Counted from the stretch's first letter, positions 8,508-16,940 are shown. The stretch: DNA of 25,868 bases from an uncultured Pigmentiphaga sp. (GCA_937891425.1 CALAGD010000069.1:1-25868), one strand, 5' to 3'. Program-made: numbers and translations. The notes: a model not told the origin generated them from the sequence alone.

Positions 8508-8609
8508 CGTTTTGGTGGCCTTGATACCACAGCCCGCCCGCAAAAGCACACGGCGGCAGAAGCGTCTCTCTAATTCTGGTACAGTAATCTTCATACTTTA
8601 GTGCGCGCC

Positions 8610-9068
8610 ATGTTCGACATCCTGGTTTACCTATTCGACAACTATCACGCGCCCGAAGCCTGTCCTGATGCAGACGTTCTGGCACGCCGCCTCGCTGCTG
8701 CCGGATTCGAACATCACGACATCCACGATGCGCTCACCTGGCTATCGGGCCTTGCCGAAGCAACCCAACAGTGCGCCGATCTGGCCGTTGTTCCCATCTC
8801 CGGTGTCCGTGTATACGCCGAATCCGAGATGCAGCAGCTGGGGCCCGATGCCATCGGCTTCATTACGTTTCTCGAAAGCGCAGGGGTGCTTTCGGCGCCG
8901 CTGCGCGAGATCGTCGTGGACCGCGCCATGGCGCTCGACGACGCGCCGGTTCCGCTCGACAAGCTCCGCATCATCGTACTCATGGTTCTCTGGAGCCAGG
9001 AAGCCGATATCGACACGCTGTTCCTGGCCGAACTCATCGACGACGAAGGGATCCGGCACCTGCACTAG
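8610..9068 (+). CDS. smg: Smg family protein (DUF494)
   Basis: The 152-residue protein starts MFDILVYLFDNY, the hallmark of Smg, and has the family's mixed helical body ending with DTLFLAELIDDEG. The role is unclear; genes of this family usually sit between dprA (natural transformation) and a topoisomerase gene, and topB indeed follows here. A GTG at 8601 is also in frame, but the ATG at 8610 matches the conserved family N-terminus. No good Shine-Dalgarno is visible. dprA is not upstream: the broken ggt gene is, on the opposite strand. Confidence 0.92.
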   Translation: MFDILVYLFDNYHAPEACPDADVLARRLAAAGFEHHDIHDALTWLSGLAEATQQCADLAVVPISGVRVYAESEMQQLGPDAIGFITFLESAGVLSAPLREIVVDRAMALDDAPVPLDKLRIIVLMVLWSQEADIDTLFLAELIDDEGIRHLH

Positions 9069-9283
9069 CCTGCGCCCAAGCCACCACAGCACGTTGTTGT
9101 TGTCCCTGCACGACATTTTCCCCTGAATTGCGCAAATCCGCGACTGCCCCCGCTGCGGGGCAGGTCTTCGGGACCGGACACGAATTTTGCTGCGGAACGC
9201 GGCCGGCACCAGAACGGGTGCTGGCCTGCGCATCCAGTAGCTGTTCCGAGGGGGCAGTGTCGCCCCGGGCCGGACAGCTCGAC

Positions 9284-9313
9284 TTGCATTATTCAAAAGT
9301 ACCCCCGTATTAT
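9284..9313 (+). promoter_or_regulatory. Sigma-70-type promoter for topB
   Basis: TTGCAT (9284-9289), an 18-base spacer and TATTAT (9308-9313) lie 48 bases before the topB start. The rest of the 293-base smg-topB gap shows no gene. This suggests topB can be transcribed separately from smg. Found by eye. Confidence 0.55.
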
Positions 9314-9361
9314 CCGGGCACATGCCGCTAGAATCCGCGGCTCAGCACGATTCGGAAACTG

Positions 9362-12097
9362 ATGGGAAAAACACTCATAATTGCCGAGAAACCCTCGGTA
9401 GCACTCGACATCTCGCGCGCCCTGGGCGGGTTCAAGCGCGAGGGCGAGTATTTCGAAAGCGATGAGTACGTACTGGCGTCCAGCGTAGGGCATCTGCTCA
9501 CGCTGGTGGCGCCGAACGACCCCGTCAGAGGGAAATGGACGTTCACCCACCTGCCGGTGATTCCGCCCCAGTTCGAGCTGAGCCCCGTCGACAAGAAGTC
9601 GCAGGAACGCCTCAAGCTCCTGGTCCGCCTCATCAATCGCAAGGATGTCGACTCCATCATCAACGCATGCGACGCGGGGCGCGAGGGCGAACTCATATTC
9701 CGTTACATCGTCCAGTACTCCGGCACGCGCAAGCCAGTGCGGCGGCTATGGCTCCAATCCATGACGCCCCAGGCCATACGCGAGGCCTTCGCCCACTTGC
9801 GCAGCGATGAAGTCATGAAGCCGCTGGAAGCCGCGGCGCGGTCGCGGGCCGAAGCCGACTGGCTCGTCGGCATCAACGGTACGCGTGCCATGACCGCGTT
9901 CAACAGCAAGGATGGCGGTTTCTTCAAGACGCCGGTGGGCCGCGTGCAGACGCCCACCCTGGCCATCGTCACCGAACGCGAAGAACGCATCCGGCGCTTC
10001 GTGCCGCGCGACTATTGGGAAGTGCACGCCCAGTTCGTGGCGGCCGCGGGCTTCTACGAAGGACGCTGGTTCGACCCGAACTTCAAGAAAGACGAGCGCG
10101 ACCCGGAAAGACGCGAAACCCGACTATGGTCACGCGCCGCGGCCGATTCGATCGTCGCGGCCTGCCGCGGGCAGGCCGGCCAGGTTACCGAAGAATCGCG
10201 CCCGTCCACACAGGCACCGCCGCTACTGTACGACCTCACCAGTCTGCAGCGCGAGGCGAACTTGCGGTTCGGCTTCTCGGCCAAGACCACCCTCGCCCTG
10301 GCCCAGGCGCTGTACGAACGCCATAAAGTACTCACCTATCCACGTACCGACTCGCGCTACCTGCCCGAAGACTACCTTGGCAATGCCACCGACATCGTCG
10401 GCCTCCTGGCCGAAGGCGCATTGCCCCGCTTCGAGCCTTATGCCCCCTTTGCGCAGCAGATCCGCGCCAACCAGTGGGTGCGGCCCAACCGGCGCATCTT
10501 CGACAATCGCAAGGTTACCGACCACTTCGCCATCATTCCCACCCTGCAGGCACCGCGCGAGCTCAGCGAGGCCGAAGCCAAGCTTTACGACATGGTGGTG
10601 CGGCGGTTCCTCGCGGTGTTCTTTCCTGCCGCCGAGTTCCGTCTCACCACGCGCATTACCGAGGTATCGGGGCACCACTTCAAGACCGAAGGCAAGGTCC
10701 TGGTATCCCCGGGCTGGATGGCGGTTTATGGCCGTGCCGAATCGGGCGATGACAAGATCCTCACGTCCGTAGCCGAAGGCGAGCGGGTGCGCACCGAAGA
10801 CATCGAGGTCATCGAGCTGGCCACCAAACCGCCCCCCCGCTATACGGAAGCGACGCTGCTTTCCGCCATGGAAGGAGCGGGCAAGCTGGTCGAAGACGAA
10901 GAACTGCGCGAGGCCATGCAAGGGCGCGGCCTTGGTACGCCCGCCACCCGTGCCGGCATCATCGAAGGCCTGCTTACCGAAGGTTATTTGCGCCGCGAAG
11001 GTCGCGAGCTGGTGCCCACCGCCAAGGCACACCAGCTCATGACGTTGCTGCGCGGGCTGAACGTGGCCGAGCTCACCTCCCCCGAACTTACCGGCGAATG
11101 GGAGCACAAACTCGCCCAGATCGAACGTGGCCAGCTCGAGCGTGAAGCCTTCATGCGCGAAATCGCGCAAATGACGCAGATCATCGTCAAACGCGCGAAG
11201 GAGTACGATCGTGACACCGTCCCGGGCGACTACGCTACCCTGCAGACACCATGCCCCAAATGCGGCGGGGTCGTAAAGGAAACCTACCAGCGGTACGCAT
11301 GCACCGCCTGCGATTTTTCCATCAGCAAGCATCCGGGCGGGCGCACATTCGAACTCGACGAGGTAGAAACCCTGCTGCGCGACCGCATCCTTGGCCCGCT
11401 GAGCGGTTTCATCAGCAAGCAGGGACGGCCGTTCTCGGCCATTCTGCGCATTACCGACGAATACAAGCTCGAGTTCGACTTCGGCCAGAACGATGGCGAT
11501 GATGAAGAACCCGTCGACTTCTCCGGGCAAACCGCGCTGGGCCCCTGCCCCAAGTGTCACTCGAACGTGTTCGAACATGGCATGACCTACGTATGCGAGA
11601 AAGCCGTCGGTCCAGCCAGGACCTGCGATTTCCGCTCTGGCAAGGTCATCCTGCAGCAGGAGGTGACGCGCGAACAGATGCAGAAACTGCTGCATGACGG
11701 CCGCACCGATCTGCTCGACGGGTTCGTCTCGGCTCGTACCAACCGGAAATTCAAGGCGTTTCTCGTGCGCCAGGCCAACGGGAACATCGGGTTCGAGTTC
11801 GAAGCACGTCCCGAGAAGACCGCACGCAAGGGGGCTGCCCGCAATACTGCCAATACCCCCGATACCGGCGCTTCCGCGGCCGACACGGCCGACACGACCG
11901 CTACGACGGCCCGGCGTGCCGTAAAGAAGACTGCCCGAAAAACGACCTCAATGTCTTCAGGCACTGCCACGAAGACGTCCAGCAAGGTCGCCAAGAAGGC
12001 TGCCCGTAAATCCGCAACCCGCAAGCCTACGGCGCACAGTGCCGTGGCAGACTCCACCAGCCAGGCCCTGGCCGACGATCCCACGACCGCATCGTAG
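9362..12097 (+). CDS. topB: DNA topoisomerase III with zinc-ribbon region and histone-like basic tail
   Basis: This type IA topoisomerase relaxes or decatenates DNA through a 5'-phosphotyrosine link. The 911 residues begin with the TOPRIM domain (TLIIAEKPSVALDISRALGG; DAGREGELIFR). The catalytic tyrosine is Tyr326 in LTYPRTDSR. After the type IA core come Cys-rich zinc-ribbon segments (CPKC near 631 with CTAC; CPKC near 729 with later Cys) as in bacterial TopB/TopA tails. From about 851 the protein ends in a Lys/Ala/Thr-rich tail (VKKTARKT, VAKKAARKSATRKP) resembling bacterial H1-like proteins; it may aid DNA binding. An inverted repeat CGACCGC/GCGGTCG surrounds the stop codon but lacks a T tract. 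The start is preceded only by a weak GGAAA. Downstream of smg, as in other Burkholderiales. Confidence 0.95.
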   Translation: MGKTLIIAEKPSVALDISRALGGFKREGEYFESDEYVLASSVGHLLTLVAPNDPVRGKWTFTHLPVIPPQFELSPVDKKSQERLKLLVRLINRKDVDSIINACDAGREGELIFRYIVQYSGTRKPVRRLWLQSMTPQAIREAFAHLRSDEVMKPLEAAARSRAEADWLVGINGTRAMTAFNSKDGGFFKTPVGRVQTPTLAIVTEREERIRRFVPRDYWEVHAQFVAAAGFYEGRWFDPNFKKDERDPERRETRLWSRAAADSIVAACRGQAGQVTEESRPSTQAPPLLYDLTSLQREANLRFGFSAKTTLALAQALYERHKVLTYPRTDSRYLPEDYLGNATDIVGLLAEGALPRFEPYAPFAQQIRANQWVRPNRRIFDNRKVTDHFAIIPTLQAPRELSEAEAKLYDMVVRRFLAVFFPAAEFRLTTRITEVSGHHFKTEGKVLVSPGWMAVYGRAESGDDKILTSVAEGERVRTEDIEVIELATKPPPRYTEATLLSAMEGAGKLVEDEELREAMQGRGLGTPATRAGIIEGLLTEGYLRREGRELVPTAKAHQLMTLLRGLNVAELTSPELTGEWEHKLAQIERGQLEREAFMREIAQMTQIIVKRAKEYDRDTVPGDYATLQTPCPKCGGVVKETYQRYACTACDFSISKHPGGRTFELDEVETLLRDRILGPLSGFISKQGRPFSAILRITDEYKLEFDFGQNDGDDEEPVDFSGQTALGPCPKCHSNVFEHGMTYVCEKAVGPARTCDFRSGKVILQQEVTREQMQKLLHDGRTDLLDGFVSARTNRKFKAFLVRQANGNIGFEFEARPEKTARKGAARNTANTPDTGASAADTADTTATTARRAVKKTARKTTSMSSGTATKTSSKVAKKAARKSATRKPTAHSAVADSTSQALADDPTTAS

Positions 12098-12291
12098 CGG
12101 TCGGATGCGTCGGTCCGATTGCATTACTCATCCAGTCCGTGTCCCGGGCGCCACATTGAGGTGCGCGCCCCGCATGGGCGGACACCATGGTGTTCCCTGT
12201 TGCCGCCCCGGCAGACTGCGACATATGCGTTCCCGACCGGGCAGACGCCGAGCAATACAAGAAATGCATAACAGGATTGGCCGATTGCGCC

Positions 12292-12320
12292 TTGTTGTGC
12301 TCGCTGCTCAAGCACAGAAT
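12292..12320 (+). promoter_or_regulatory. Candidate promoter for the SDR gene
   Basis: TTGTTG (12292-12297), a 17-base spacer and CAGAAT (12315-12320) end 33 bases before the SDR start at 12354. The remaining part of the 256-base gap after topB shows no gene. The -10 box is imperfect, so this is a moderate candidate. Confidence 0.4.
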
Positions 12321-12353
12321 CATTCGTTCACACCATTCAGTTGTTGCATAGGT

Positions 12354-13268
12354 ATGGACAGACTCAAAGACAAGGTCGCAATCGTGTTCGGCGCCGGCCC
12401 CAACATCGGCGGCACCATCGCGCATTTCCTCGCTCGCGAAGGTGCGCGCGTGTGCGTCACCGACATTAACGAAAACTCCGCCAACGAGGCGGTCGAGTTC
12501 ATTCGTGGACAGGGCCATGAAGCATTCGCGCTCACGGCCAACGCACGCGATGACAACGACGTGCGCGAGGCGGTGGCCAGGACCATGGCACGCTATGGCC
12601 GTCTCGACGTCGCCGTCAACATGGCCGGCCGCGTTCACTGGGCACATGTCCTCGACATGAAACTCGACGACTGGACCGACGCCGTCTCGAGCTTTGCCAC
12701 GGCGGGGCTGCTGACGACCCAACATTCGGCCCGTGCCATGCTCCAGAGCGGCAACGGCGGCAGCATCATTCACATCCTTTCGACTGCAGCCCATTTCGGT
12801 GAGGCCGACGGCGCCGCCTACTGCGCAGCCAAGGCCGCCCTGCTCAACTTCGCACGTTCCGCCGCCATGGACCTGGGCCCGCTGGGCATCCGCGTGAACA
12901 CGGTGACGCCCTGCTCCATGGAACACCAGCTGTGGACCACGATGCGCGACGAAATGTCTGACCCTGACTGGACACCGCCAAAACGCACCGGCTTCTATTC
13001 CCGCCAGGAATACCTGGACCAGCTGCCGCTGCGCCGTTTCCCGCGCGCTGCCGACCTTGCATGGGCGACGGTATTTCTCGCCTCGGACGAGTCCGCCTGC
13101 ATGACGGGAGCCGACATTGCCGTGGATGCCGGCCTGCGCCACAAGTACCCCACCTGGACGCCGGGCCGTCATTTCCCGATGGACATCCGCGAGTTCGTTC
13201 GCAAGACTCAATGGACCAAGTATGGCGTTCCGCAGGGCCCCCTGACCGACATCATCGGGGACGTCTGA
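12354..13268 (+). CDS. SDR-family NAD(P)-dependent oxidoreductase
   Basis: This is a 304-residue classical short-chain dehydrogenase/reductase. The dinucleotide-binding turn is GAGPNIGG (residues 13-20), a variant of TGxxxGIG. NMAG serves as the NNAG strand motif, and the catalytic residues are Ser143, Tyr156 and Lys160 (YCAAK). VNTVTPCSM and the C-terminal MTGADIAVDAG are typical of the family. About 45 residues follow the usual end (RHKYPTWTPGRHFPMD onward), longer than the common 250-residue SDR and perhaps covering the substrate site. The frame is open upstream to 12039, but the ATG at 12354 begins MDRLKDKVAIVFGAG, the normal SDR start. The substrate cannot be named. It lies upstream of a Bug receptor gene, which hints at metabolism of an imported organic acid. 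Confidence 0.9.
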   Translation: MDRLKDKVAIVFGAGPNIGGTIAHFLAREGARVCVTDINENSANEAVEFIRGQGHEAFALTANARDDNDVREAVARTMARYGRLDVAVNMAGRVHWAHVLDMKLDDWTDAVSSFATAGLLTTQHSARAMLQSGNGGSIIHILSTAAHFGEADGAAYCAAKAALLNFARSAAMDLGPLGIRVNTVTPCSMEHQLWTTMRDEMSDPDWTPPKRTGFYSRQEYLDQLPLRRFPRAADLAWATVFLASDESACMTGADIAVDAGLRHKYPTWTPGRHFPMDIREFVRKTQWTKYGVPQGPLTDIIGDV

Positions 13269-13282
13269 CCCGCCAGTTTCCT

Positions 13283-13320
13283 GCAGCCACGTGAAGATGT
13301 TCGACGTGGCTGCATTTTTT
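13283..13320 (+). terminator. Rho-independent terminator between the SDR and Bug genes
   Basis: The 10-bp stem GCAGCCACGT/ACGTGGCTGC with an 11-base loop is followed by A and six T residues. It begins 14 bases after the SDR stop and ends 32 bases before the Bug-family ATG. Confidence 0.88.
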
Positions 13321-13352
13321 CTGTCGACAATTTCCGCTTCTCCGAACTCCAA

Positions 13353-14327
13353 ATGAACCGTCGATCCGTACTCGTAAGCATTGCCTCAGTGGCGGCCGCC
13401 TGCATGGTCTCGGCCAACGCGTGGGCAGCATCCTCTGAACGCCCCATCCGGATCATCGTGCCCTTTGCCGCCGGAGCCAACTCCGACGTCCTGACACGCA
13501 TGATCGCCCAACGCGTCACCGAGAACGGCGGACCCACGTTCGTCATCGAAAACCGTCCCGGTGGCGGCGGCACCGTTGGTGCACTGGCAGCACGCAAGGC
13601 AGAACCCGATGGCTATACGCTGTTCGCGGCCAACTCGGGCACGCACGCCATCCTCCCTGCCATCCAGAACGTACCGTACGATCCACAGAACGATTTCGTG
13701 CCCGTTACGCCGCTGTTCTATTTCCCCCACTTCCTGATCGTGCCCGAACGCCTGCCCGTGAAATCGGCCCAGGATCTCGTGGAGCTCTCGAAGAACACCC
13801 CTGAAGGGCTTACCATCGGCAACCAGGGGATCGGAACTTCGGGTCATCTGCTGGGTGCCATGTTCGAGCAGGCGACGGGTGGCAAGTTCGTACACGTTCC
13901 CTACACCGGCGGCGGCGGCCCGATGAACATTGACGTGGTTGCCGGCCGTCTCGACATGGTGTTCAGCACCTATGCTTCGCTCAAGCAGCACGCCGATGCC
14001 GGACGCGTGAAGTTCCTCGCCATCGCATCGCCCGAGCGCTCCGCAGTCGCTCCGGAGATTCCCACGCTGGCCGAGCAAGGCATCCCAGGCGTCGAGCTCG
14101 ACGCCTGGTTCGGCCTGGTGGCCCCCGCAGGCACACCGCCCGAAGCCATCAAGAAGATCAACGAGATGTTCGTGAATGCTGCCAACTCGCCCGACATCGT
14201 CGAGCGGTTCAAGGCGGACGGGATCACCGTCATGACCTCGACGCCGGAAGAATTCAAGAACTTCATCGACCGTGAAGCCGACCGGCTCAAGAAAGCGGCC
14301 GAAGCGTCCAACATTCGCCTGAACTGA
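13353..14327 (+). CDS. Bug/TctC-family tripartite tricarboxylate transporter substrate-binding protein
   Basis: The 324-residue periplasmic receptor begins with a Sec signal peptide (MNRRSVLVSIASVAAACMVS, probable cleavage after ANAWA near residue 26). The mature part opens with ERPIRIIVPFAAGANSDVLTR and carries VIENRPGGGGTVGA, YDPQNDFVPVTPL and VPYTGGGGPMNIDVVAGR, the classic Bug signatures. Such proteins bind carboxylates or other small organic acids and are massively multiplied in Bordetella and relatives. No TctA/TctB membrane genes are nearby, so it is an orphan receptor, and the ligand is unknown. The start has no visible Shine-Dalgarno and only 32 bases separate it from a terminator, so its promoter and expression are unclear. 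The SDR gene is its upstream neighbour. Confidence 0.95.
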   Translation: MNRRSVLVSIASVAAACMVSANAWAASSERPIRIIVPFAAGANSDVLTRMIAQRVTENGGPTFVIENRPGGGGTVGALAARKAEPDGYTLFAANSGTHAILPAIQNVPYDPQNDFVPVTPLFYFPHFLIVPERLPVKSAQDLVELSKNTPEGLTIGNQGIGTSGHLLGAMFEQATGGKFVHVPYTGGGGPMNIDVVAGRLDMVFSTYASLKQHADAGRVKFLAIASPERSAVAPEIPTLAEQGIPGVELDAWFGLVAPAGTPPEAIKKINEMFVNAANSPDIVERFKADGITVMTSTPEEFKNFIDREADRLKKAAEASNIRLN

Positions 14328-14804
14328 TTCACGTCTACGGAGTCGTTGGAGGCATGCTCTCGGCGTGCCCCGAGAGCCGGTTTCGACGTTCATGACCGAA
14401 CGCAACCGGCTCTTCTCCTCAGTCATCCTCCGTACGAACTCTTCGTCTACGGCCGGCTTCACGCCGGCCGTTTTGTCTTGCCTCCTGCCAGCCGCCCCGC
14501 CATCGGCCCCTGACCTGGGCCCAACCACTTCAACTTCGTGCACAATAGCGGCACATGTCGCGCTCATTTTCTTAAAATGCTGCATGCACCGTGTGTGCGG
14601 GAGCAGGTGCGTTGCCCTGCACTGGAATGCGTTCTTCTTGGCACGGCCGTCTTCCGTGCATGGTGCGTCGTCTTCCCGCCAGCGGCGCGCGCGACCTACT
14701 GCCATCCTTTACCGCTTTTTCGAGGCTTGCCTTTCCTCACAAGCCACATGAACAACTCACGCATGCGACAATCCGCGCGTTGATTCGGTTTGAAACGAGT
14801 GCTC
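14328..14804 (+). other. 477-base gap with three hairpins; no convincing gene
   Basis: The gap begins with hairpin GCTCTCGG/CCGAGAGC (14356-14377). It overlaps an 11-bp alternative stem, GAGAGCCGGTT (14372-14382) with AACCGGCTCTT (14404-14414), and a terminator-like hairpin follows (14449-14474). The rest, to the SET gene, contains only short open frames with no recognised protein character. A TAAAAT-like -10 around 14573 lacks a clear -35. Confidence 0.5.
14449..14474 (+). terminator. Rho-independent terminator downstream of the Bug gene
   Basis: The 9-bp stem ACGGCCGGC/GCCGGCCGT with a five-base loop TTCAC is followed by TTTTG on the plus strand. It lies about 120 bases after the Bug-family stop. 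Confidence 0.8.
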
Positions 14805-16940
14805 ATGAGCCCATCTAACAGCAGCAAACCCTGGCACGTCGTCCGTGAATCGGCCATTCACGGCAAAGGTGTATTTGCCGCACGCGACATCCCCGCTGGC
14901 ACCAGGATTTTCGAGTACGTTGGTGAGATCATTTCGTCCAACGAAGCCGACCGTCGGCATCCGGCAAATCCCGATGACCCGTTCCACACATTTTTCTTTG
15001 CTCTCGGCAACGGCACGGTCATCGACGGTGGGGTGGGCGGCAACGACGCCAAATGGATCAACCACTCGTGCGAGCCGAATTGCGAAACGGAAGAAACCGA
15101 AGACCACCGTGTCTTCATCATTGCCTTGCGCGACATCAGGCAAGGCGAGGAACTGCTGTACGACTACAGCCTGGTCGTCGATGAGCCCATCACGGCCAGA
15201 CTGAAGGCACAGTACGCCTGCCGGTGCGGCACCCCCTCGTGCCGGGGAACCATGCTGGCACTCAAGCGCGCGTCCAAGGGCTCGAGAAAGCGTACACCGC
15301 GCAAGAATGCAGCATCCGATACCTCTGGCGCATTCACAACGCACCACCGCGCCACCCGACCAACGCGAGGTCCCGATGAGGCCGCAATCAGGCCTGCGGC
15401 TCACCCCGAACCAGCCGAGACGCCACCCACCTCGCATTCGCGAACCACAACCGAAACACCTTCCATCGACAGCGCAGCTACCCCGGAGACTGTCATGACC
15501 CCTGTCGATTCCACGCCAGACGCTGACTCCAGCCCGATTCCGGATCCCGGCAAACCATCTGCGACGCCATCCGACATGAACGCTACTGCCGACAGCAATA
15601 AAGGCAACGGCCAGCCTGCTGCCACCGAACCTGACGCATCCACTGGCCCGGCACCCACCGCCGGCGACGCAGGCGCACTGTCCGCGGGCCCGCAACCGGA
15701 CTCGCAAGACTCCGCCGCGGCTGCCGCCGCTTCTCAGCAGGGTTACGCACAAAGCAGCCAGCCCGGCGCCAGTGCGGAAGAGCAGCAGATCATCGACGGG
15801 GCCACCCCGCTTGAGGACGCCGACCCTGCCGGCGCCGCCGCGGGGGCGAAGAAAGCAGCGCGCAAGACGCGCGCCCGCCGTACGTCATCCGCGCCCGAAG
15901 CCACTGCAGCACCCGGCGAGACCCGGCAATTGATGGAACATTTAACCGGGTCTGCCGGCGGCAACGCAGCGGCCGAACCAGTCCGCATCGACAGCGACCC
16001 GGCCCGCCCGGAGTCTTCGGTCCCTGCAGATGCCTCCGGCCAGTCCGACGCTGCCCTCAAGGCACCCAAGAAACGTTCAAGGAAGACCGCCGTAAAGAAA
16101 ACCACCCGCAAGGCTGCTACCCTGGCCACTGCCGAAACCGAAGTCGCAGATCACGCGGTGACACCTGTGGCCGAGCCGCAACCAGCGCGCAAGACCGCCC
16201 GCAAGACCACGGCTGCCAGGAAAGCAACCACGAAAGCGGCGACCGCCAGCAGCGCATCGAAGAGGGTCGCGAAGAAATCGGCGGCCACCACTGAAGCCCC
16301 AGCCAGCAAGACTGCCACCAAGAACGCCGCTGTGAAAAAGGCTGCGGCGAAGAAGGCAGCCAGCAAGGCTGCCACCAAATCGGCGGCAAAAAAGGCCTCT
16401 GCCAGGAAGAGCACCGCGGACACGCCGGCGACGGCAAGGAAGGCGGGCACGCGTGGAGCCACCGGCGCGACAGCAGCCGCCAGGACGTCTGCAAAGAAGG
16501 CAGCAACCAGAACCGCAGCAGCGAAGAAAGCTGCGGTCAATAAAACCGTGGCGAAAAAGGCCGTCGCGACCAAGGCTGCCGTAAAGAAGGCGGCCGTCAC
16601 CAAGGCGGCAACCAGGGCCGCCAGCACCACTGCAGCGAAAAAGGCGGCCGTGAAAAAGGTCGCCACGCAGAAGGCGCCAGCGAAAAAGGCGGCAGCCGCC
16701 AAAACGGCAGCCAGGGCAGCAAGCGGGCAGGCGGCCGCAACAAAGACTGCAACGAAACGTGCTGCCAAGAAGGCCGCGGTGAAAAAAGCCGCTGCCAAGC
16801 AGGCCGCAACGAAGAAGGCGGCCGTGAAGAAAGTTGCCGTCAAGACCGCAGCAAGCAAGAAGTCTGCGGCCACGAAATCGGCCGCTACCGGCACTACGGC
16901 GAAAAAAGCCGCCCGGAAAACCTCGGCCCGTGCCCGCTAG
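14805..16940 (+). CDS. SET-domain protein-lysine methyltransferase fused to a histone-H1-like Lys/Ala tail
   Basis: This is a 711-residue two-part protein. Residues about 9-150 are a full SET domain with post-SET: HGKGVFAARDIPAGTRIFEYVGEI (about 19-42), the pseudoknot motif NHSCEPNC (86-93), GEELLYDYS with Tyr119 and Tyr121, and post-SET cysteines 139, 141 and 146 in CRCGTPSC, which can bind zinc with Cys of NHSC. SET enzymes use S-adenosylmethionine to methylate protein lysine. Residues about 165-420 are a Pro/Ala/Ser/Thr/Asp-rich, likely disordered linker with one basic island near 348 (KKAARKTRARR). From about 421 to the end the chain is nearly all Lys, Ala, Thr, Ser and Val in KKAA / AVKKA units, like Bordetella BpH1 or chlamydial Hc2, and should bind DNA. 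The ATG at 14805 (MSPSNSS) is chosen; TTG 14790 and GTG 14799 are also in frame, and no strong Shine-Dalgarno decides. Confidence 0.9.
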   Translation: MSPSNSSKPWHVVRESAIHGKGVFAARDIPAGTRIFEYVGEIISSNEADRRHPANPDDPFHTFFFALGNGTVIDGGVGGNDAKWINHSCEPNCETEETEDHRVFIIALRDIRQGEELLYDYSLVVDEPITARLKAQYACRCGTPSCRGTMLALKRASKGSRKRTPRKNAASDTSGAFTTHHRATRPTRGPDEAAIRPAAHPEPAETPPTSHSRTTTETPSIDSAATPETVMTPVDSTPDADSSPIPDPGKPSATPSDMNATADSNKGNGQPAATEPDASTGPAPTAGDAGALSAGPQPDSQDSAAAAAASQQGYAQSSQPGASAEEQQIIDGATPLEDADPAGAAAGAKKAARKTRARRTSSAPEATAAPGETRQLMEHLTGSAGGNAAAEPVRIDSDPARPESSVPADASGQSDAALKAPKKRSRKTAVKKTTRKAATLATAETEVADHAVTPVAEPQPARKTARKTTAARKATTKAATASSASKRVAKKSAATTEAPASKTATKNAAVKKAAAKKAASKAATKSAAKKASARKSTADTPATARKAGTRGATGATAAARTSAKKAATRTAAAKKAAVNKTVAKKAVATKAAVKKAAVTKAATRAASTTAAKKAAVKKVATQKAPAKKAAAAKTAARAASGQAAATKTATKRAAKKAAVKKAAAKQAATKKAAVKKVAVKTAASKKSAATKSAATGTTAKKAARKTSARAR
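16060..16938 (+). repeat. Degenerate Lys/Ala codon repeat tract within the SET-H1 gene
   Basis: Purine-rich units such as AAGAAGGCNGC and GTGAAAAAGGC recur throughout, coding KKAA, VKKA and AKKAA blocks. The period is irregular, about 4-8 codons, rather than a strict tandem repeat. The tract leaves long open frames on the opposite strand that are artefacts. Length changes by recombination or slippage are likely between strains. Confidence 0.75.

Noticed and set aside
7378..8601. 407-codon open frame on the plus strand
   Set aside because: It is antisense to the broken ggt gene; its length reflects GC bias, and the minus strand carries clear GGT motifs.
10223..11695. 490-codon open frame on the minus strand
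   Set aside because: It is antisense to topB, without domain signatures.
12084..12103. Inverted repeat around the topB stop codon as a terminator
   Set aside because: A 7-bp stem exists, but no T tract follows and it overlaps coding sequence; too weak to call.
12027..13352. 441-codon open frame on the minus strand
   Set aside because: It is antisense to the SDR gene, which has the Ser-Tyr-Lys triad.
14365..14751. 128-codon plus-strand frame between the Bug and SET genes
   Set aside because: No recognisable motifs; it contains the terminator hairpin and has an unlikely start context.
16151..16894. 247-codon minus-strand frame rich in Ala, Phe and Val resembling membrane segments
   Set aside because: It is the mirror of the Lys/Ala repeat tract (AAG and GCC codons read backwards as Phe/Leu and Ala/Gly); composition artefact.
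16060..16938. Repeat tract considered as a CRISPR-like or satellite array
   Set aside because: Units are irregular, lack unique spacers and stay in one reading frame coding Lys/Ala blocks.
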